Shown here: positions 21,992-33,700 of the stretch, in pieces
How positions within the stretch are numbered: position 1 is the first letter of the stretch
Layout: each line of letters opens with the position of its first letter
Source of the DNA: Nepenthes gracilis
Taxonomy: Eukaryota; Streptophyta; Magnoliopsida; Caryophyllales; Nepenthaceae
Reading direction: 5' to 3'
NCBI GenBank assembly: GCA_033239525.1
Contig: BSYO01000003.1
Coordinates: 2,970,001 to 3,034,000, forward strand
Length of the DNA: 64,000 bases
The notes under the pieces: model-generated
The model's database searches: none
What the model saw: only the letters and a program-made list of their open reading frames with translations
What the model was told of the DNA's origin: nothing
Made by a program: the position numbers and the translations under genes

Positions 21992-23101
21992 GTATGAATT
22001 AATTTTTGGCTTGCAGAAGTTTGTGATTATGCGTTTAATATGGTGTGTGCTTGTATGTAGAATGTGGAATCTTGCGTTAATATTCAAATTTCAGTTTATG
22101 GACTTCTTTTTACCGGATAAATTATACTTTAATGCTATGTAATGATCCCTTATGAGAATAATTGGTTTGTCAATTGTGTAGTTTTGCCAAAATTGTGATG
22201 TTTTGTGTAGCAACTAGTCACTTTTTTGGTTTTTCCTAGAGCTTAATACAGCTGTTATTATGAGGACATAGTTTTGTAGAGTATGGACACTGATATTCTA
22301 TTTCTCCCTTACGTGTAATTTGGCGTCATCTTTTACTGCTGCTAAAATTGTTCAAATAGTTTATTTCTAAATACTTGTTTAATTCTTTTTCTTGATGCTG
22401 ATTTGATAACAGTGAAAGAGCAATACTTCATAGGTATACTATTGACATTTTCTAGGTTGCTTGAACTGAAAAACCGGATGGCATTGTGACATCAGTATTT
22501 AGTTGTTGGTTTTTTTTTTTTTTTTTAGAAGCATTGCTTAGGTTCCAATAAACAACTTTTGAAGTTGGAGACTCATCCAAAGTCAAAAGGATGAATCATT
22601 GTGTGTAGCTAGAGAAAGCATTTTGTCCTTGCTCATACTTCACATTTGGTATTATGCAATTTAGTGTTTGGCTCTCAGTTGTTACCCCTTCAAACTTAAG
22701 TTTTGGTCTAAGAGAAGGTTTGGTTTGCCTAACTTAGACTTTGGAATCTATTTCTGAACTGAATGATTCCCATTCCTAGTGCTTGGTTAGGGGTAATCCA
22801 ATTCCTTTGGGGAATGAGAGTACCCACTAATTTGATTCCCTCTCCAAATATAGAAAATGCAACTCCATTCTTCCACGATTAACATAGTCACCATCACTCT
22901 GGTGCCGATTACATTTAAAATCCAACACCTAAACCCTTCGTGTCTGGGGAATTTATGATTCTTATTCAAGTTCCAATTTTACCCTACCCTAATTCCAATT
23001 TTGTATGAACCCAACAAATCCTTAGTCTATTTGTCAATGCCTAGGATATTTGTTGGATGCTTCATTTGCTCCAAACATTGGTAAATATTCATGTTGAAAC
23101 C
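21992..23101 (+). other. Intron-like AT-rich spacer after PBB exon 1
   Basis: No coding exon of the proteasome gene was found here. The stretch holds a long T-run at about 22509-22526 and, near 22700-23035, a MITE-like patch with weak terminal similarity. It ends at the left LTR of element H. Confidence 0.5.
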
Positions 23102-23937
23102 TGATGGGTATTGATACCCAGAACCCAGTTGGAAGGTTCACTTCCACAAGTTGGGCCCTTGTGCCATGGAGGCCCCAGGAGGTTAATTTGGCCAAGAGAA
23201 GTGGTGACCAAAAACTGTTAAGGCTGGAGAACTCATGGTGATGGCCGAGGACTTTGCTCAACTTGCAAAGTCTGCGTGCCAGAGTTGGTGGTTGATTCTG
23301 TCAGTTGCAAGACGGGATGAAGGCGACATCTCAGGGAAGGTGATAGCTTTTGCAGAGCCCACGCATCCTATGAAGAGCAGTTGACTTTCAGGGTCGGTAG
23401 GTATTGCAGAGCGGCACGATGGGTTTTGTAGAGTTGGTGACAGGCTTTCTTACACATGCAAGCCCCTTGCTGAGCAGGTGGTTGCCGATCAATATATATA
23501 TGCAAAACGAGCTCCAAAAGAGGGGGAGGGCAAGCACAAAAGAAGACGCCATTCTACTCTCAAGCGCTTAAGCTCAGTTCTCACTCTCTTCTGTAACTTG
23601 AGTCCCTTGTAATTAAAACTTCCATAGTGAAACTGTTTACGGAATAAGAGTCCGGTGGTTTTTCCCTCTCATTCAAGAGAGGATTTTTCAAGTAAAATAT
23701 TGCGTGTCACAGCTGCTCTCTCTCCAAACCTCTCTAGCTTTCCAAGACGTTTCCTAAGAAGCGCGACCCACAACGGAAACTTAACTTTACATTTGCATCC
23801 TCTAATCATTTCTTCCAAAGAGGACCTTCCGTTTTTCTTTGTATTGCACGGGATTTGGATTCATTTATATGGAGGACGAGTCTGAGGATTCATTTGGATT
23901 TTCATCCGTACAATGATCAGGATCCGAGGATGCAAGA
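23102..23937 (+). mobile_element. 5' LTR of plus-strand Tat-type element H
   Basis: An ~836-base LTR begins TGATGGGTAT and ends GGATGCAAGA (expected TCA end changed). It is followed at once by a primer-binding site, which identifies it as a 5' LTR. It is not clearly alike to the LTR of the neighbouring inverted element at 27072-28069. There is no downstream partner LTR. Confidence 0.7.
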
Positions 23938-23956
23938 TTGGCGCCGTCTGTGGGAA
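23938..23956 (+). promoter_or_regulatory. Primer-binding site of element H
   Basis: TTGGCGCCGTCTGTGGGAA directly follows the LTR. It is identical to the site of element F on the opposite strand and two bases different from that of element E. The priming tRNA cannot be named from the sequence alone. Confidence 0.8.
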
Positions 23957-23991
23957 CCGACGAAAAGTCTGGTTGACACATTTTCGATAAC

Positions 23992-24345
23992 ATGGTGAAC
24001 ACGTGAGTACAAGCTAGTACCTTGGTCAGAGATACTGCTTCATGCGGTAATGGCTCTTCTACAGGCATTAGGATGGACAATCATTCTGATTCGTGTGTAC
24101 GGGCTTTGGCGATGAAGATGGATGACATCTCCAGAGCTGTTCAGACCCTTTGTTAAAAAATGGACAAGCAGCCAAAGGGGGCGCCATCCAAGGCCTCTCA
24201 GACCGCCACATCCAAGAAGAAGGGTAAGGGAAGGAAGCACCCCTTGAAGCAAGTTAGTCAGCATGAGGACCCTGGGACCCAAGTTACCTTGAGCAATAAA
24301 GTCCCGCTGCGATTTGAATGTCTCTTCGGTCCTAGGATTTAGGAA
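23992..24345 (+). pseudogene. Gag N-terminus of element H, truncated
   Basis: The ATG at 23992 opens MVNT, then an in-frame TGA, then VQASTLVRDTASC. This corresponds to MVNTRAQASS in element F and MMNIRAQAS in element E. After another stop the frame continues as a lysine-rich stretch (SKKKGKGRKHPLKQ). It ends at about 24345, where sequence of the inverted element E begins. Only the first ~115 codons of gag remain. Confidence 0.65.
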
Positions 24346-24796
24346 GAAAGCTCAGAGAGGTGAAATCCTCGATGTTCGCGGGACAATCAAGAATCCACCT
24401 TCTAGGATGGGCCCCCTTATGACGAATTCCCTCCAAAGGGTAAGAGCCGATTGGAGAACCAATCGGGATACTGCATTTCTCTGATAAAATCGGCGTCCAG
24501 TAGTTTCCTTACTTCTTCCCGAATGGCGACCACTTTTATACCGAGTGGTTTCTCTGCTTTTACCTGATGGGTTTTCGGTCAGGATCAAGGTCCAACTTGT
24601 GGACAATTACCCCGGCTAGAATCTCAGGCATGTCAGTGGGAGTCCATGTGAAGATCTCAGCGTTCCGTCGCAGGAACGCGATCAACTCGTCGCGCAATGT
24701 ACCAATGAGTGAGCCGCCGATCTGCATGCACTTTTTCGGATCCTCCTGGTTCAGTGGGATCAGGTCGGTTGCCTCACCGGACTGCATCTGCTGCAA
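24346..24796 (-). pseudogene. RT N-terminal fragment of element E
   Basis: The pol linker and the very start of RT are readable (EIFTWTPTDMPEILAGVIVH, then DLDPDRKPIR), aligning with FAWTPSDMSGISSKVIVHKL of element F. Several stops follow before the element breaks off at about 24346, ahead of the catalytic motifs. Confidence 0.7.
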
Positions 24797-24981
24797 GGTT
24801 GTTTCGTCTCAATGGTCGAGTTCTCCTACCGTTTTGGTGCTGCTGCTATGATCAATTTGGAACATGTAGCATGTCTGCCCGGTGGCCTGGTCAATCAGCA
24901 CTTCGCCCACACTGTATGGCGTTGAAAATTTTATTTTGAGGTGCGATATTGAAGTGATACCTTGAACGCCGTTAGGCATGG

Positions 24982-25399
24982 TCAGCCTAGTATAGCGTTA
25001 TATATGAAGGGTAGGTCGACTACCAAGAAGGTAAGTGTACAACTTGTCATTTTCGGGTATGTACCTAAGGTGACTTCTAATTGGATCGTCCATTGGACGG
25101 GCACTGGTTCGTTGTCAAGGCCATATAGCGGGCCTTCGGCAGATTGTAATTGATTCTTTTTTAAACCAAGTTTAAAAAACGCATCAAGGTAGAGTAAATT
25201 ACGAGAACTTCTATTGTCAAGGAATACTCGTTTTAGTTTGTAGTTGACGCTACTATCCGAAACGAGTGTGGATACAATAAGGGGATCCGCATGGGGGAAA
25301 ATTACATGTGCCAAGTTGCTGTTACTAAAACTAATGACATTGTCTGCGGTGCACTGCTTCTTCCTCCCAATCTGCTGCTCCTTATCTTCCGCCGGGTTC
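24982..25399 (-). pseudogene. Protease of element E, active-site loop changed
   Basis: Downstream of the zinc knuckle and in the same frame lie VISFSNSNLAHVIFPHADPL and the protease core VFLDNRSSRNLLYLDAFFKL. The family motif is D-N/T-G-S-S; here the glycine is arginine (DNRSS), which should hurt the active-site loop. The frame ends at 24982 after FLVVDLPFIYNAILG. Confidence 0.75.
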
Positions 25400-26997
25400 T
25401 TGGCCGACCCGGTGGTGATCATGTTGACCATTCCTGCTATAACCCGATTTCGTGGAGGGGAAGGCTCCGATCCTTCTCTGCCCGTAGTGCCAGACCTCTG
25501 GCCAGAGCCCTTAACGAACCTAGTTAGATGGCCCCTCCTGATCAGCTCCTCTATCTCCTGCTGGAGAGTCTTACAGTCCTTTGTCGAGTGCCCGAGAGAT
25601 CGATGGAAATCGCAATACTTCGCAAGATTTTCTCCCTTTGCCTTTTTAAGTGGCTTTGGCCACTTAAAGAATTTCTCCTCACGGATCTGCATGAGGACGT
25701 TTGAACGTGTATCAGTCAAAGGTGTTAGGCTGATGGGCCCATAGTCTTTGCGCTCTGGTGGTCCGGTCATGTGGTGCTTTCGGCGGGAGTGATCGCCACC
25801 GTTAAACTTCATCTTTCCCTCTCTGGGGAACGAGCGAGGTTGTTTGGTCCATTCTAGACGTTTAGCCTCATTGGTCTCTTCCGTCGCCGCGTAAGCCTGG
25901 GTGATAAATTCTGTCTCCTGGAAGGTCTGCGGGTTCTTATGCGTCAGGTGCTTGAAAAAATTCTCGTACATCAGCGCGAAGATGAAGCTGCCCAGCTTCA
26001 TCTTCTCTGTGAGTCTGGAGATCCACTTGGCTTCTGCCACGAAGCAATCTAGAAACTTTCATGGATTCTCTCCTTACTTCTGCTTGATGTAAGAGAGGTG
26101 CTGTGGCTATTTTTCCTCTTGGCGATTGGAAGCGTGTTGGACCAAAAAGAGGTCAGTCAGCTCCCTGAAGCTTCCGATCAAGTTTGAAGGGAGGTAGTGG
26201 AACCATATACGAGCGTCTCCCTTTATATGGAGCGGGAAGCAGCGGCATATCGCCAGATCCTCTAACCCTTGAAGACTCAGATGGGTGCGAAAATGATCAA
26301 AATGATCTATTAGATCGGTATTCCCATCGTAAGAGTCAATGGGAGGCATCTTGAATTTAACTGGCATTGGACGGTTCAGGATCTCCGTTGTGAAAGGAGA
26401 TCTGTCAAGATCGATGGCGTGTTCATCGTCCTTGAACATGCGAATCCAGTTTTCTCTAACCTGAGATCTGCCCGAGCAGCGAAGGCTGATCTCTTGGAGT
26501 TGAGATGAGTCCTCAACTCCGTTCTTTCCCTGGAGTGGCCAGTAGCCGACCGATTACTGCCTCCAGTAGATCCGATGGTCCTAGAGGCTCCCTCCTGAAC
26601 CGGGATTTTGGTCTCCACCCGAGAGTATTAGGGGTTCCTCCGTTCCGGACTTTCCTCTGGAGTCATGCTTTCTGAGTGTTCTTCAAGCCTGGTATGGCTT
26701 GGAGCACGTGAAGATTAGGGGATTTGGGTGTAGGCCGACCTTCTAGGCTTTTTGGCTAGCTTCTTCCTTTGGCCGCCTCTTCTAGAGGCTGGTGCAGGGA
26801 CTGTCGTGGTATTCCTGTCGAAAGTAGAGCATTTGCAGTATCTTGTTGGTGTTTTGTATATGCTCCATCAGAGGCTGAAAGAAAAGTGCTAGCACCCCGT
26901 TGACTATCCCGTTGATCATGGCACCAGCAGCATGGTGCTAGTTGGGAAAGGTTGCGTTTCTAGCAGGTTCGCTAGCTTGCGCTCTTATGTTCATCAT
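25400..26997 (-). pseudogene. Gag of element E
   Basis: A start at 26997 reads MMNIRAQASEPARN, then a stop. The core gag domain is clear at 26439-26107 (PVKFKMPPIDSYDGNTD, LKGDARIWFHYLPSN). A second frame from 26040 carries the rest of gag and the zinc knuckle (YCDFHRSLGHSTKDC) around 25620-25570, followed by EELIRRGHLTRFV. Stops at several points mean no intact polyprotein. The domains match Tat-type gypsy gag. Confidence 0.8.
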
Positions 26998-27052
26998 TCC
27001 GGTGAGGTTAAGAGAGTTTTCTGGAAAAGTGCGGTAGGCTTTTCGTAAGCGC

Positions 27053-27071
27053 TTCCCATAGAAGGCGCCAA
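27053..27071 (-). promoter_or_regulatory. Primer-binding site of element E
   Basis: In element sense the site reads TTGGCGCCTTCTATGGGAA, immediately after the LTR. It matches the sites of elements F and H at all but two positions. Confidence 0.8.
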
Positions 27072-28069
27072 TGATGCGTCTCTGGATCCGAGTTTTGAAC
27101 ATATTTGGGTAGACTTGATTGTCTAGATCCGGCTCCGTTCATCAAGTCTGGACCCTGCACACCACTACAACAAATAAGAGGTCAGATGTCGGCGGGATAT
27201 TGTCCCACAGAAAACACTCCGATGCTCAAGTTAGTAATAGGCCTTTGACTTTTAAGAAGGAAAATGGAGTGTTCGTTTTCAGACGTAAGAAGCGTTCTAG
27301 CGGTTCATGATGAGTACGGTTTTCCCAACTCTGTGTTCGCAAGGAACGAGTGGGGGACTAAGTCCTGTAAGTGTGGAAGCTTGAAGGACTGTCGAGATAT
27401 TACGACAGATCTTAGAGAGAGAGGTGCTTCTGGAGTCTAAAAGTTGAGTGTGAGATTATTGCAGTAAACATTTGTATGCTTAGAAGTGGGTGTGCCCTGG
27501 AGTGGAGACTTCGTACGTTTATATAGATAGAGGGCAGAGCGACCTTCCTTGGCCAAGAAGGCGCGATTCCTGCACTATATCGGGCTACCTTCTTTGGGCA
27601 GGAAGGTTTGACTTATGCAACTTGTTGGGATTGCTTCTTTTTCTGGTGGGCAACGGTTCTTAAGATTACTTGTCTTCCTTCTGTACTTTGTTACCGTTAG
27701 AGTCTACAGTGAGCAGGAAGAGAAAATCTGGCGCCCTCCTCATGGGTACGGCGTTGAATCTGCTGATGTTCATTTTAGTACAGAATGGCTTCTGGGAAAG
27801 CGCAAAATCAGGAAAAGGGACTATTGTTAGTCGTGTACGGGAGTGTGGCCCAATTGGGCCTGGCCCATGTAAGGTTTTTTCCTTTTTGGCCTACTTGCTA
27901 CAGTGCTTCCGATTAATAAAGATGTTGACCGTTTCATGGGAGTATGTTGGCCGCCTGGTTGGCCTCTCACATGGTCAATGTTGGCGTTGACTGTTCAGGC
28001 GCACATATGGGCCTTCGTGGACTTGGGCCGTTTTTCTTATTGGGCCAACTATTATGGGCATATCCATCA
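27072..28069 (-). mobile_element. 5' LTR of element E
   Basis: A 998-base LTR reads TGATGCGTCT at its left end and ATATCCATCA at its right end on the plus strand. In element sense it therefore starts TGATGGATAT and ends GACGCATCA. The primer-binding site abuts its left edge. No partner LTR remains. Confidence 0.8.
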
Positions 28070-28853
28070 ATAATAATCTTCAAATTTGTTGTAGGTCTCT
28101 GACTAATTGACTTCTGCAAACAAAAATGGCAGCAATGGGTGAACTGGAATTAAATGGAACATTTGTTGAGGAGGATGATGGTTGCAATGCTTGTATGCCT
28201 GAATTTTTCCTTGTCACGTGCGACTCACATGATCCTTAGGGAGCCTCTCCAGCACAGGCCTGGTCAGGAAGAACAGATGGGCCTGACTGACCCTCCATTA
28301 GACGCTCAAGATCCTACCACGAAGTGTTAGGTTTTTACCTTTCTAATTTCACAAGGCTTTCCTCTCTCCTTTATGTGCTTAGTCAATAACAAATGGGCAG
28401 TCATGATTTCAATAGTCAGGTTCAGGTTTCCTTCTTTCGGCTTCAATTACTAGTCCTTCTGTTATGAGCTCTATTTTTATTTTGCTATTCGGTTACTGTG
28501 TGGTTAAGCCATTCAGTTGGGATCCAACTGATTCAGTTACATTTTGATTATATATTACATTGTGTAATGGGGAATGAGTAGAAAGAGATATTTTCCTCTC
28601 CTGACTTCTCGATTCTTTCCTTCCCTATTCTCTCTGCTCTTCTCTCTCTCACTGTCTTATCTTTCTGCCACTTCTGTCTTTCTGTCTCTTTTTCTCTCTC
28701 TCAACTCTTTCCCCTCTTTTCCCTCTATTTTTCCTCTGTTGAACTCCATCTTCCCCGTTTTTTTCTCTGAATTGATCTCATGTTGTCGTTCATAGGTGCC
28801 AATGCCGACGGTGCATGCATCATTGGTGCTCTCGTTGAGAGAAGGCAAAGGAA
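28070..28853. other. Non-coding spacer with CT-rich tract
   Basis: No gene is recognised. A C/T-rich tract with many TCTCTC runs spans about 28590-28750. A TTGGTGCTCTCGTTGAGAG stretch at about 28823-28841 looks like the leader just after the LTR of some plant retroelements, but LTR ends could not be fixed. Confidence 0.4.
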
Positions 28854-31432
28854 ATGGCGCTAATAACTGAAGAATAAGCGCATGACGCACTCAAAGCTTC
28901 CATCGCCATGCTTGCAAATGCGATAAAGGACTTCCGGCGGGCTACAGACAAACTCATCGCAAACACTTCCTCCCTATTTTTCACCATGGGACAAATCCAG
29001 TCTTCCATGACTGAAATCCGGCAATCGCTCACAAGAATCAAGCGAAGATCACTCTTGCTAGCGACTCCTTCACAGTTTGTGACTTTTCCATCTAGTACCT
29101 TCCATCCTCCATCCATTACTTCCTCTACGATTCCACAACCACAGTCTCACACCCCGATCTTACTACCATATGAATCACTCGATTTCCAACTCGTTACTAG
29201 ATGTCATGGCAACAATACTACCGCTGCCTCCAACACCGAACAAATCCTTCAATCCCTAAACCGTTTCGCATGACAAACCTTGCCTTCCCTCAACTTCCCT
29301 GTTCTTCCAAACCCTTCTTCAACTATGGCATCTTCGACTGAGATTTTGCCCCACCTGACTCTAAACCCACCAGCCTTTTGTGACATTGGACTTGCATTTA
29401 CGGTTGTTGACGTCGATGGTGAGGCATAGCACCCGGGCAATATTGCATCCATTAATGATGACAATCCCGCTTCCATTCCTATTGTGGATGATGAGAGGCT
29501 TGAGCAAGGAGCGCTACAGGATCTTGCCACTAAAGACGGTTCTATCCAGATGATGGTACAAATTGTCGTCCCCATTGAATCCGACTCTTCCTTGGAATTT
29601 CTCTTCTTTCACACATTTCGGCTTCTAGACAAGAAGTCAATTCCTCCATTGAGGGATAAAATTAATCGGCATACTGGGGATATATTTTCCTTGACTGTCG
29701 ACTCTATTTGTGTGTGATCTGGAACTCCAAAATTTGCCGCAAGTGGCCTTCCCCTTGGGTTGCTCATTATCGGTGAAGGATGGCAAGGTGTCAGCTCAGA
29801 TGGTAATGGCCAACCTCAGGATGCGAAGAATCTGCTCCCGGCACCCAATTCTCAATGCCAGGCAACTACTGCATTGGCTGGAGTCACTAATTGGTCTACT
29901 TCTGATGCCACAATTGCGCAGCTGAAGGACCAATGGGATGAGTTGGTAAGTGAAGGGCCAGTGCTAACATTAGCTGACAGTTATGGAGCGAAATCCTTAA
30001 CCACAGATATCAGCACCATGTTCAACAGAGTGGATGACCTTGTTGTTGACATCTTTCCTTTATATGGATTCTCTGGAAAGGTATTTGTTACGCAAGTAAT
30101 TTTTTTGTATTACTTGTTTGAGCGATATTAGACAGTGCCTGTTACGACTTGGAGGCACATTTTGAATGATTTTGCTGCCTCCTCCACTCTTTCCATCCAA
30201 ATTTGGCACCATCCATTCTGCTATACTCTTGGACTCGATTTCACAGAAGTCGAACCTGTGGTGGTCACGAGCGGTCTGCCGTCAACTATTGTCTCTGGCC
30301 ATGTGGATTCGGTAGCAAATAATTTGACAAGCACCCAATTCCCCTCTGTGAACCAAGCCCTTGTGGCTTCCTTTAATCCTTTTTTGTATTATCAGTACGC
30401 AAGAGGCATGGAAATGCACCCTACATTTCCTGAATTGACGCCTTATTATTTTCCTTACCAAGTTCATCAGAATGGCTATAGTTTGGCTGGGAGTGACAAG
30501 CCTAGCTATGAATCTCGGCCTAATCTTGGTGATGTTGCCCAGCCAGGTGGATTGCCTCAAGTTGATCGTTCTAGAGTGTGTCTCATTTGGAGTACACACC
30601 TCCATGGAGTGGTTTTTGGAATGTAATGACTAATGAGAATCCAGGATCAAGGGACCGTAGACTTGATTAGTGTGCCTACAAGAGTTGTATAGACCAAGTT
30701 GAAGGGCCTGGGTTAGGCTCACATGTAGCTAAATACCTCTCGGGATCTTCTAATTTAGAAGGTGGTAAATCATTCTTTGAGCCACATTTAAGAATCGCTT
30801 CCTCATACTGCCCCACAATACGCCGCTTCTGTTCTACATCTGGCTGTAAGGGAGGTCCTTAGCTGGAGGAATCGGTCCGAGAATCCTTCAAAAATTATGC
30901 TAAACCCACAGCCATTGCTGTGGTTAAATCGCCTTTTGCTGCGAAGGAGTTTGCCGTTGTGCAGTCGGATTGTGTGAGTAGCGATGTTGTCAGCAAGAGT
31001 GAAGATTCTGCCAAATTTGATTCCTTCAATCTAGAATCCCCTCAATTGCCTATTATTGATGATTGCCAAATTGGGGATATTGGGAGGACTCATAGCTGCT
31101 TTGCGAGATCATTGTTGACTAGAATGGCCGACAATTTGGATCTCAAACCAAATGAAATAGATGTCTTAGATCAGCTGTTGTTTTCAAAATTTGCACCTGA
31201 AGCTCTGTGCAATTTGGAGAAACTATCTAATAGTCCAGATATTCATAATTCGGCTGTGGATTCACCCTGCTAGAAAGGGGCCCCAGAGAAGGATTTCTCA
31301 GGTTCTCCAGAGCCAAAAATTTATTTCTCAACGATGAATGGTGGCTATAGGATTCAGTTTGAAGAGAGCAGTAATCAACCGGGAAAACGATTTCGCTTGT
31401 TTCCCAACTCAGAACCTGATTTTAACCTGCTT
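28854..31432 (+). pseudogene. Decayed unidentified ORF region, retroelement-like
   Basis: A plus-strand protein can be followed in pieces through several stops and shifts. It starts near 28854 (MALITEE, stop, then ASIAMLANAIKDFRRATDKL, a helical N-terminus) and continues at 29484-29717, 29760-30131, 30135-30626 and 30920-31273. The text is low in repeats and looks like once-coding sequence, with serine/proline-rich linkers and no catalytic motif I know. It may be the gag-like ORF of a non-autonomous retroelement or a captured host gene. The region is broken at 31433 by a copia insertion. Confidence 0.4.
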
Positions 31433-31437
31433 GTTTC

Positions 31438-32230
31438 TGTTGGGGAAAAAATAGTTGCCGTTTTGACAATACAAGCCAGATAGGAACGATAGAATGCACA
31501 AACCCACACACGATATGGGAGAAAGAGGAAGAACACACCAATTTTTACGTAGAAAGCCTTCTTCTAAAATAAGAGGGAAAAATTACGGGATACTTAGTCC
31601 ACAAACAAATTCACTATGTGAAAATGGTTATAGGAACCCATTTGGCTACAAAAGCCTCTCGAATAGTTGAGAACAAAATAAGAGTAAGAATACAATTCTC
31701 TTTTACGTTTTTCTTTTCTCACTACTCTCTTCTACACATCCATATTTCTTGCATGCCCAACATGCATATATATATACAAATTTCGCTTAGAGACCGTTTA
31801 CTAGTAGACAGGTTGCATGTGTGCAAAACCTACCACCAACTCTGCTAATCGCCACTCTGTCGGGAGAAATTGACCTGCTCAACCAATCGGGTGCCAATTT
31901 TGAGAGTTAATTTCCATGGAAAAGTTGATTGTGCAGATGTTGTAGGTGACCAATTTTTCGGTTACAGTTACCAAGCGTTGACCAAGACCTTGGACTCTTG
32001 CTTTTAAGTCCTCGGTCCGTAACTCTTCAAACCGGCCAACTGCATTCCATAAATTCCATTCATTCCGAAAATTCCAACCATTCCGGGAAATCCAACCAAA
32101 CTGGCCAAAAGTATACCTGCCAACCATTCCTCCCCACTGAATCTTGAGTAGTCCCACCCCCTTCAGCTCTTTCTTCGCGCTCGTATCATTCTCCATTGCA
32201 CTCCAACCATTGAACCGCGGCAAAAGTATA
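31438..32230 (-). mobile_element. 3' LTR of the gag-only copia element
   Basis: This copy starts TGTTGGGGAA directly after GTTTC and matches the 5' LTR over most of its length. Its inner edge is uncertain by tens of bases because the last part diverges near 32130-32240. Confidence 0.8.
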
Positions 32231-32365
32231 CCACATTGACTAATAGCCTAGAGTAGTTGGTCACCTCGATCATTTTCTTGGCAACCATTGGTCACCTTAG
32301 CATTTTTACCAACCTGATCTCCAACTTCCTCTTGCCATAATTGAGACGCCTTTGGTGAGTTTCCA

Positions 32366-32614
32366 CTAGCCGTCACCAAACGCCGTCCCGAAGCCTTCTT
32401 CATTAAGCTTCCTGGTTGAAATCATATTCAACCTTAAATTTGGGGCATGTCGCACGCCCTTCAATATGAGCTTGTTCCCGTTATTTGTCCTTAAGCAAAC
32501 AACCATTGACAAGCCACCATTACCCATCTTCAATACCCCGTGTCTTACGGGCGTATAACTAATAAAGTGGGACTTCCTCGATGCCATATGGTGTGAGGCC
32601 CCACTGTCTATCAC
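32366..32614 (-). pseudogene. Copia protease / gag-pre-integrase start, truncated
   Basis: MIDSGASHHMASRKSHF carries the copia protease signature D-S-G-A-S, followed by GNGGLSMV and LKGVRHAPNLRLNMIS, which lead into the gag-pre-integrase segment. The frame ends at 32366 and no integrase or RT follows before the LTR. Confidence 0.85.
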
Positions 32615-32664
32615 CCAACTTGTCTCTTGGCACGGTAGGCTCTGTGCTTCCCTTACATGGATTA

Positions 32665-33439
32665 TCAGGAAGTCTCCGCAGAACGCGATAGTCTCCCGAT
32701 CATCATCATGATCTTGTCTCTTCTGACGATTGCTTGTGCCCTCCTGCTCCTACTTCTTTGCGGGCAGTCCCGCTTTATATGGCCCTTCTTGTCACAGTGG
32801 AAGCAGGTATTCTCCTGAAGCTTGCTCCGACTATTACTCCTCTCCAATTTGCCGCCTCCGCCTCGTTCCCTTGATTTCCTTCATCCCCGACCGCTGGTCG
32901 CCACAAGCAGACTTGACTAAGAGCCTGAGGTCTCATCGCTTTCCCTCCGCCTTAACTCATTCATAAGTAGGAAAGTTATGAACTCGTCCAATTCGAGCGT
33001 GTCTTTTACAAATAGCAGCGTCGTGACAATATGATCGTATAAGACTGGCAATGACGCTAGCAACACCAACGCTTTATCTTCGTCCTTGATTTTCTCATCA
33101 ATGATTGACATCTGCGTCACAATCCGGTTGAACTCGTCCAGGTGCTTCTCAATGCTCTCTCCTTCCGATAGACGCAAGCCATAGAATTGCTTCTTCACAT
33201 GCAGCCTCATCGTCAAGGACTTGAATTTGTACCGACTCTCAGGTTTTTTTCCAGACCGTCGCTGGGTTTGATAAGCCAATAACTTTCTGGAGAGTATTAT
33301 TTACAAGACACAACTTGATTGTGCAATTAGCAAGATCCCTCCTGTCTTGCCATTCATCCTCTGTTATGTTCTCTGGCCTTTCTTCCTTCCTTATTAGTGT
33401 TTTTACCGTTCCTTCTCGGGTCAAAATATTCCTCACCAT
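32665..33439 (-). pseudogene. Copia gag with CCHC zinc knuckle
   Basis: Minus-strand frames give a UBN2-type gag. Its start region includes ENITEDEWQDRRDLANCTIK. The core follows (RLHVKKQFYGLRLSEGESIE, EFNRIVTQMSIIDEKI, ALVLLASLPVLYDHI). The zinc knuckle CFHCDKKGHIKRDC lies near 32800. A frame change near 33280 and another near 32900 break it. In the family, Gag packages RNA into virus-like particles. Confidence 0.85.
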
Positions 33440-33550
33440 TTTCTACCAAATGATGAATTTATTTTGCTCATTAAACTGTTTCATACTAAACGGCAAACTC
33501 TTGGTTGACGGCGCCATCAAGCTGAAGGTCTACAACGCATCTCTAATATC

Positions 33551-33700
33551 ACTTGTTGGTATCAGAAGAGGGTTTGACCGCAACCTTGACTTTGATACCA
33601 CTTGTTGGTATCAGAAAAGGGTTTGACTGCAACCTTAGTTTTGATACCACTTATTGGTATCAGAAGAGGTTTTGACCGCAACCATAACTGTGATACCACT
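33551..33700 (-). repeat. Three 49-base repeats carrying the primer-binding site
   Basis: Units start at 33551, 33600 and 33649, with the last touching the 5' LTR at 33701. In element sense each contains AAGTGGTATCA, the copia site complementary to initiator methionine tRNA, and each also ends with the inverse CTGATACCAA. Only the copy next to the LTR (AGTGGTATCACAG) sits where priming normally occurs. Confidence 0.85.

Larger units (their letters stand above)
24346..28069 (-). mobile_element. 5' half of minus-strand Tat-type gypsy element E
   Basis: Reading on the minus strand from 28069 the order is 5' LTR, primer-binding site, gag, zinc knuckle, protease and the start of RT. The element stops at about 24346, head-on against element H. 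Most of RT, RNase H, integrase and the 3' LTR are missing. No target duplication can be expected because neither partner has its 3' end. The bases flanking the pair are AAACC on the left and ATAAT on the right. Confidence 0.8.

Noticed and set aside
22690..23035. Possible MITE with AAGG-TTTGGTTTG-like ends
   Set aside because: Terminal inverted similarity is weak and no clear target duplication was found, so the ends could not be fixed.
28326..28830. Possible LTR (TGTTAGG start) before the TTGGTGCTCTCG leader
   Set aside because: The 3' boundary is unclear and there is no partner LTR.
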